Of a DNA stretch of 64,000 bases, positions 61,073 to 64,000 are shown one piece after another; within the stretch, counting starts at the first letter, position 1; each line of letters starts with the position of its first letter. The position numbers were made by a program, and so were the translations under genes. This stretch comes from an uncultured Verrucomicrobia subdivision 3 bacterium (GTDB lineage: Bacteria > Verrucomicrobiota > Verrucomicrobiia > Limisphaerales > UBA8199). The DNA lies in assembly GCA_903913865.1 (NCBI GenBank), contig CAIWMU010000098.1, forward strand, positions 1 through 64,000. The letters run 5' to 3'. The notes under the pieces were generated by a model, which saw only the letters and a list, made by a program, of their open reading frames with translations, was not told the origin of the DNA and did not search any database.

Positions 61073-64000
61073 TTACCGGGCGGGGCCTAGCCGCTCAGCG
61101 AGTTGCCCGACGATCTGGCGCAGTTCGGAAAGCTCGCGCCTCAGTTCGGCATTTTCCAATTCCCGCTGCCTCAATCCGGCGCGGGTCTCCTCGAGCTTCT
61201 GTTCTAGCTTTTGGTTCAGGCCCTGGATGGCGCTGAGTGCGACACCATCGGCATCGACCGTCGCGATGCTCTTGTCACTGGAGCCGAGGTTGAAGGCGGC
61301 CATGAAATCCTGGGCCACGGGGCCGAGGTGGCGGGTTTGGGAGTCGGCCTTGTAGGCCCATTCCGTGACGGGCAGGGCAACCACCTTGTCCAGAATTGCC
61401 AGGGGATCCACTGCTTTGAAGTCCTGCTTCAGGTTGCGGTCCGATCCCGGGTTGAAGGTGAGGCCGTAAACATTCATGTGGGAGAAGGCTGCGGAGTTCC
61501 AGAAGCCGACGTTCATGATTCCCGGATTCCGGCTGCCGATCTCCACATCCCCGCCGCCGCCATCGCCGCCGATGTAAGCGCTTTCGCCGCCCCCGCCACT
61601 GATCTGGAGATAGGGGGTGGCAAGGCGGACCCCGCCCGAGGCCCGGACGGCGAACTCATTGTTTGCAGCTGAGGTGAACCGGGTTGCAGACGAACTGTCG
61701 GCCCAGACGAAGCTCCCCTGGTGCGAGGCCTCGGCATAAAAGCCTGCCGCGACGGAGTAATGGCCACTGGCGATGGAGAAGGTGCCCATTGCGGTGGAAT
61801 CCCAGCCGCTGGCGGTGGTGCCGAAGCCCATGGCTGTCGAATCGTCGTTCGCTGCTATGGTGCCACGGCCCATGGCGGTGGAGTAGAGGCCACTTGCGGT
61901 GGTGCTGTGTCCCATGGCGGTTGCGAAGCTGTTGCTGGCGCCGGTGTTGTATCCCATGGCGGTTGAGAGGTTTCCAATCGCCCTGGTTTCCTGACCCATG
62001 GCGATGGATGAATTGCCTTTGGCGAGGGTGTTGTAGCCTATGGCAGTGGAGCGGAGGCCGGTGGCTTTTGCGCCGTCGCCGATGGCAGTGGAGGATTCCC
62101 CGCTGGCGGTGTTGGTATTGCCGATCGCCGTGGAGTGGAGGCCGCTCGCGGTGGACGAGTGGCCGATTGCGGTCGAGTGGAGGCCGCTGGCGAGGGTGCT
62201 GTGTCCCATGGCGGTTGCAAAGTTGTTGCTGGCGGCGGTGCCATAGCCCATGGCGGTCGCGGCGACGCCAGTTGCTTTCGTGTTCTGGCCCATGGCAGTG
62301 GAGTAATCCCCCACGGCGAGTGTGCTGAAACCGGAGGCGAAGGAGGCGACGCCGATCGACTTGGATGCGTTGCCCAGGGCAGTGGAGGCATCACCGATGG
62401 CATAAGTCCCCGCGCCGATGGCAGCGGCCCGATCTCCGATCGCGACAGTATCGGCCCCGATTGCCGTCGAGAACGCGCCGCTGGCCAGGGTGTTGATGCC
62501 TGTGGCGGTGGAGTAGAGGCCGCTGGCGGTGGTGCCGATGCCCATGGCGGTGGAGGCGTCGCCGCTGGCGACCGTGCCGGAGCCCATGGCGGTGGAATCC
62601 GTGCCGCTCGCGATGGATGCGTTCCCCAGTTCCATGTGCGTGGCGTGGATTGTGACATTGTCCGCACCCTGGACAATCATGTTGCCGACAACGTGAAGCG
62701 GTGCCTCGGGAAGTGCGGTGCCGATGCCCACAAAATCATTCACCACCAGATCAACAGAGGAGGCCACCGGCTGGAGCAGTGTGAGCCCTGCGGAACCGGA
62801 GCCCGCAATGGCCAGAACATCCCCATCCCAGACAACACCTTCGGGCTGGTTGAGGTAATAGAGACCGGCCTGGCCGTTCGGAAAGTATCCCTTTCTCACC
62901 GGGTTGGAGGGGTTGGACACGTCCACGAGGGTCACGGAATTCTCCACTGCGGAGCTGATGGCGAGGAGATTGCCTGAAAATGCGACCCGGCGAGGGTAGA
63001 ACTGGGATGAATAGCCATCGACACCCGGCTTGATGATGGATCGCAGGACCGGGCTTGCAGGGTTGCTGATATCGACGAGGGTCACGGTCCGGGAATTATC
63101 GGCGGCGATGGCGAGGATGTTGCCGGTCGAGATCGCGATGCCGGTATCGACCATGATCAGGTTTGTGAAACCACCCACACCCTGCCGGATCGTGGAGCGC
63201 AACTGGGGGAGGGATGGGTTTGAGACATCGATCAGGTTGATCGCATACGAATCATTCGCAACCACGGCGAGGAGGTTTCCTGAAAACTTCAACTGCCTCG
63301 GACTCAACATATTGCTGAACCCGTTGAAGCCGTGTTGAATGTAGCCTGCAAGGGTTGGGGCGTTGGGGTTGGACATGTTGACGAGGGTCACCGCATGGTC
63401 TCTCATCCCGCTCACCGCCATGAGATTCCCCGTGGAGAAGGCCACATCCATCGCTCCTCCCAGCAGGGAGTATGCGCCCACGCCATCGCGGAGTTCGGCC
63501 AGTTTGAGCGGTGCAGCAGGGTTGGAAACACTCAGGATGGATACAGCGTTATCCGTGTAGGCGGCGACTGCGAGAATCGACCCATTGAAGGCCAGACCAT
63601 TGACGCCGGCAAGGTTCGTGAGCGTCCCATCGCCGTCACTGAACTGGGACCGGAGGAAGGAAAACCCCGGGTAGGTGATATCCATCAAGGTGACCCCGCC
63701 ATCCCAGCCCGCCGCCGCCAGCAGGTGATTTGTGGAAACAGCGAGGGTGGAGACGTAGGAGAGTTTTGTGTAGTTTGCAACGCCATTTTTCACCTGCAAC
63801 TGCAGGTTCGGGCTGTAAATCGAGGGGCCGCTGGCAAGCTGGAGTCCCGCCAGTGGGTTTGTGGTTCCGACACCGATGAAGCCCCTGGCATTCACCTGGA
63901 GGGCATTGGTGATAGCGCCTCCGGGCGAGCCAAGCTGGGTCACGGCGCCGGGTGCAACCCCCAGCGCGGTGGTGGCCGTTGTGGCTGTCACTGCGGTGGC
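61073..64000 (-). CDS. Giant secreted propeller / YadA-head / S74-chaperone protein, copy 2 (5' end outside window)
   Basis: At least 975 residues; the N-terminus, including the signal peptide, lies beyond position 64000. What is visible matches copy 1 closely from the AVTATTATTALGVAPGAV segment on: six full propeller repeats plus a partial seventh, then 22 YadA-type 14-residue repeats (two more than copy 1, with the middle of the array rearranged), the identical GSDRNLKQDF S74 motif and the C-terminal coiled coil, which has a four-residue insertion (QKLE). The C-terminal 250 residues are nearly identical in the two copies, whereas the head arrays differ unit by unit. This points to a tandem duplication with ongoing repeat exchange or gene conversion at the 3' end. 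Confidence 0.9.
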   Translation of the reverse strand, partial: ATAVTATTATTALGVAPGAVTQLGSPGGAITNALQVNARGFIGVGTTNPLAGLQLASGPSIYSPNLQLQVKNGVANYTKLSYVSTLAVSTNHLLAAAGWDGGVTLMDITYPGFSFLRSQFSDGDGTLTNLAGVNGLAFNGSILAVAAYTDNAVSILSVSNPAAPLKLAELRDGVGAYSLLGGAMDVAFSTGNLMAVSGMRDHAVTLVNMSNPNAPTLAGYIQHGFNGFSNMLSPRQLKFSGNLLAVVANDSYAINLIDVSNPSLPQLRSTIRQGVGGFTNLIMVDTGIAISTGNILAIAADNSRTVTLVDISNPASPVLRSIIKPGVDGYSSQFYPRRVAFSGNLLAISSAVENSVTLVDVSNPSNPVRKGYFPNGQAGLYYLNQPEGVVWDGDVLAIAGSGSAGLTLLQPVASSVDLVVNDFVGIGTALPEAPLHVVGNMIVQGADNVTIHATHMELGNASIASGTDSTAMGSGTVASGDASTAMGIGTTASGLYSTATGINTLASGAFSTAIGADTVAIGDRAAAIGAGTYAIGDASTALGNASKSIGVASFASGFSTLAVGDYSTAMGQNTKATGVAATAMGYGTAASNNFATAMGHSTLASGLHSTAIGHSSTASGLHSTAIGNTNTASGESSTAIGDGAKATGLRSTAIGYNTLAKGNSSIAMGQETRAIGNLSTAMGYNTGASNSFATAMGHSTTASGLYSTAMGRGTIAANDDSTAMGFGTTASGWDSTAMGTFSIASGHYSVAAGFYAEASHQGSFVWADSSSATRFTSAANNEFAVRASGGVRLATPYLQISGGGGESAYIGGDGGGGDVEIGSRNPGIMNVGFWNSAAFSHMNVYGLTFNPGSDRNLKQDFKAVDPLAILDKVVALPVTEWAYKADSQTRHLGPVAQDFMAAFNLGSSDKSIATVDADGVALSAIQGLNQKLEQKLEETRAGLRQRELENAELRRELSELRQIVGQLAERLGPAR

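Noticed and set aside
57583..64000. CRISPR array or tandem DNA repeat locus
   Set aside because: The periodic 42-base repeats are in frame and encode the YadA-type head; spacers are absent and the repeats are not identical.

Overview
The window reads as a piece of chromosome from a free-living, high-GC Gram-negative bacterium, most likely of the Verrucomicrobiota (PVC group). The pointers are a verrucomicrobial-style pseudopilin N-terminus ending in an H...DG motif, DUF1080 and sulfatase proteins, GH106/GH78/GH38-like secreted glycosidases without any SusC/SusD pair, large secreted proteins with a 'FTYQGRL' N-terminus, outer-membrane polysaccharide export genes, and many families of short palindromic repeats. 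The phylum call is inference from gene content. Genes are close-packed and sit on both strands in short runs. Few starts have a clear Shine-Dalgarno sequence, so several start sites are choices, explained in each entry.

Layout. 0-6.6 kb: a secreted M2 (ACE-like) metallopeptidase, an MFS transporter, a lone ABC-2-type ATPase, xylulokinase and a small periplasmic LTXXQ protein. 6.8-11.5 kb: a promoter followed by an exopolysaccharide export operon made of a beta-barrel outer-membrane protein, a Wzc-type tyrosine autokinase, a Wza-type lipoprotein and a membrane-anchored FHA protein; an intrinsic terminator lies between the first two genes. 11.5-18.4 kb (minus strand): purH, a Sel1-repeat protein, a sulfatase, an ABC-F ATPase, a family 2 glycosyltransferase and tRNA-Leu(TAG). 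18.6-20.1 kb: a GspB/ExeA secretion pair bracketed by inverted copies of a 27-bp repeat. 20.2-25.3 kb: polyphosphate kinase and isoleucyl-tRNA synthetase.

25.3-37.4 kb and 43.4-57.4 kb are glycan-degradation territory: a GH38-like enzyme, a sugar porter, a GH106 rhamnosidase-like enzyme, an esterase-GH43 fusion, a CocE-type hydrolase, an organic-acid-type MFS transporter, a pseudopilin, a glutaminase-like/GH43 giant, a DUF1080 protein, a GH78-like enzyme and an alpha/beta esterase. Together they suggest extracellular or periplasmic breakdown of an acylated, rhamnose-rich polysaccharide, with sugar uptake by MFS carriers. Between the two stretches lie a 0.8-kb island of hairpin repeats (37.5-38.4 kb), an octaheme cytochrome fused to HEAT/TPR repeats, a HEAT protein and a DUF4143 ATPase. 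A housekeeping block (rluD, lspA, rplM-rpsI, argC) occupies 49.1-52.8 kb.

57.5-64.0 kb holds two tandem, closely related giant genes; the second runs off the window. Each combines a signal peptide, a propeller of about seven blades, 20-22 YadA-type 14-residue head repeats, a phage-tail S74 self-cleaving chaperone and a C-terminal coiled coil. This pair, duplicated together with its terminator, is the most unusual system in the window.
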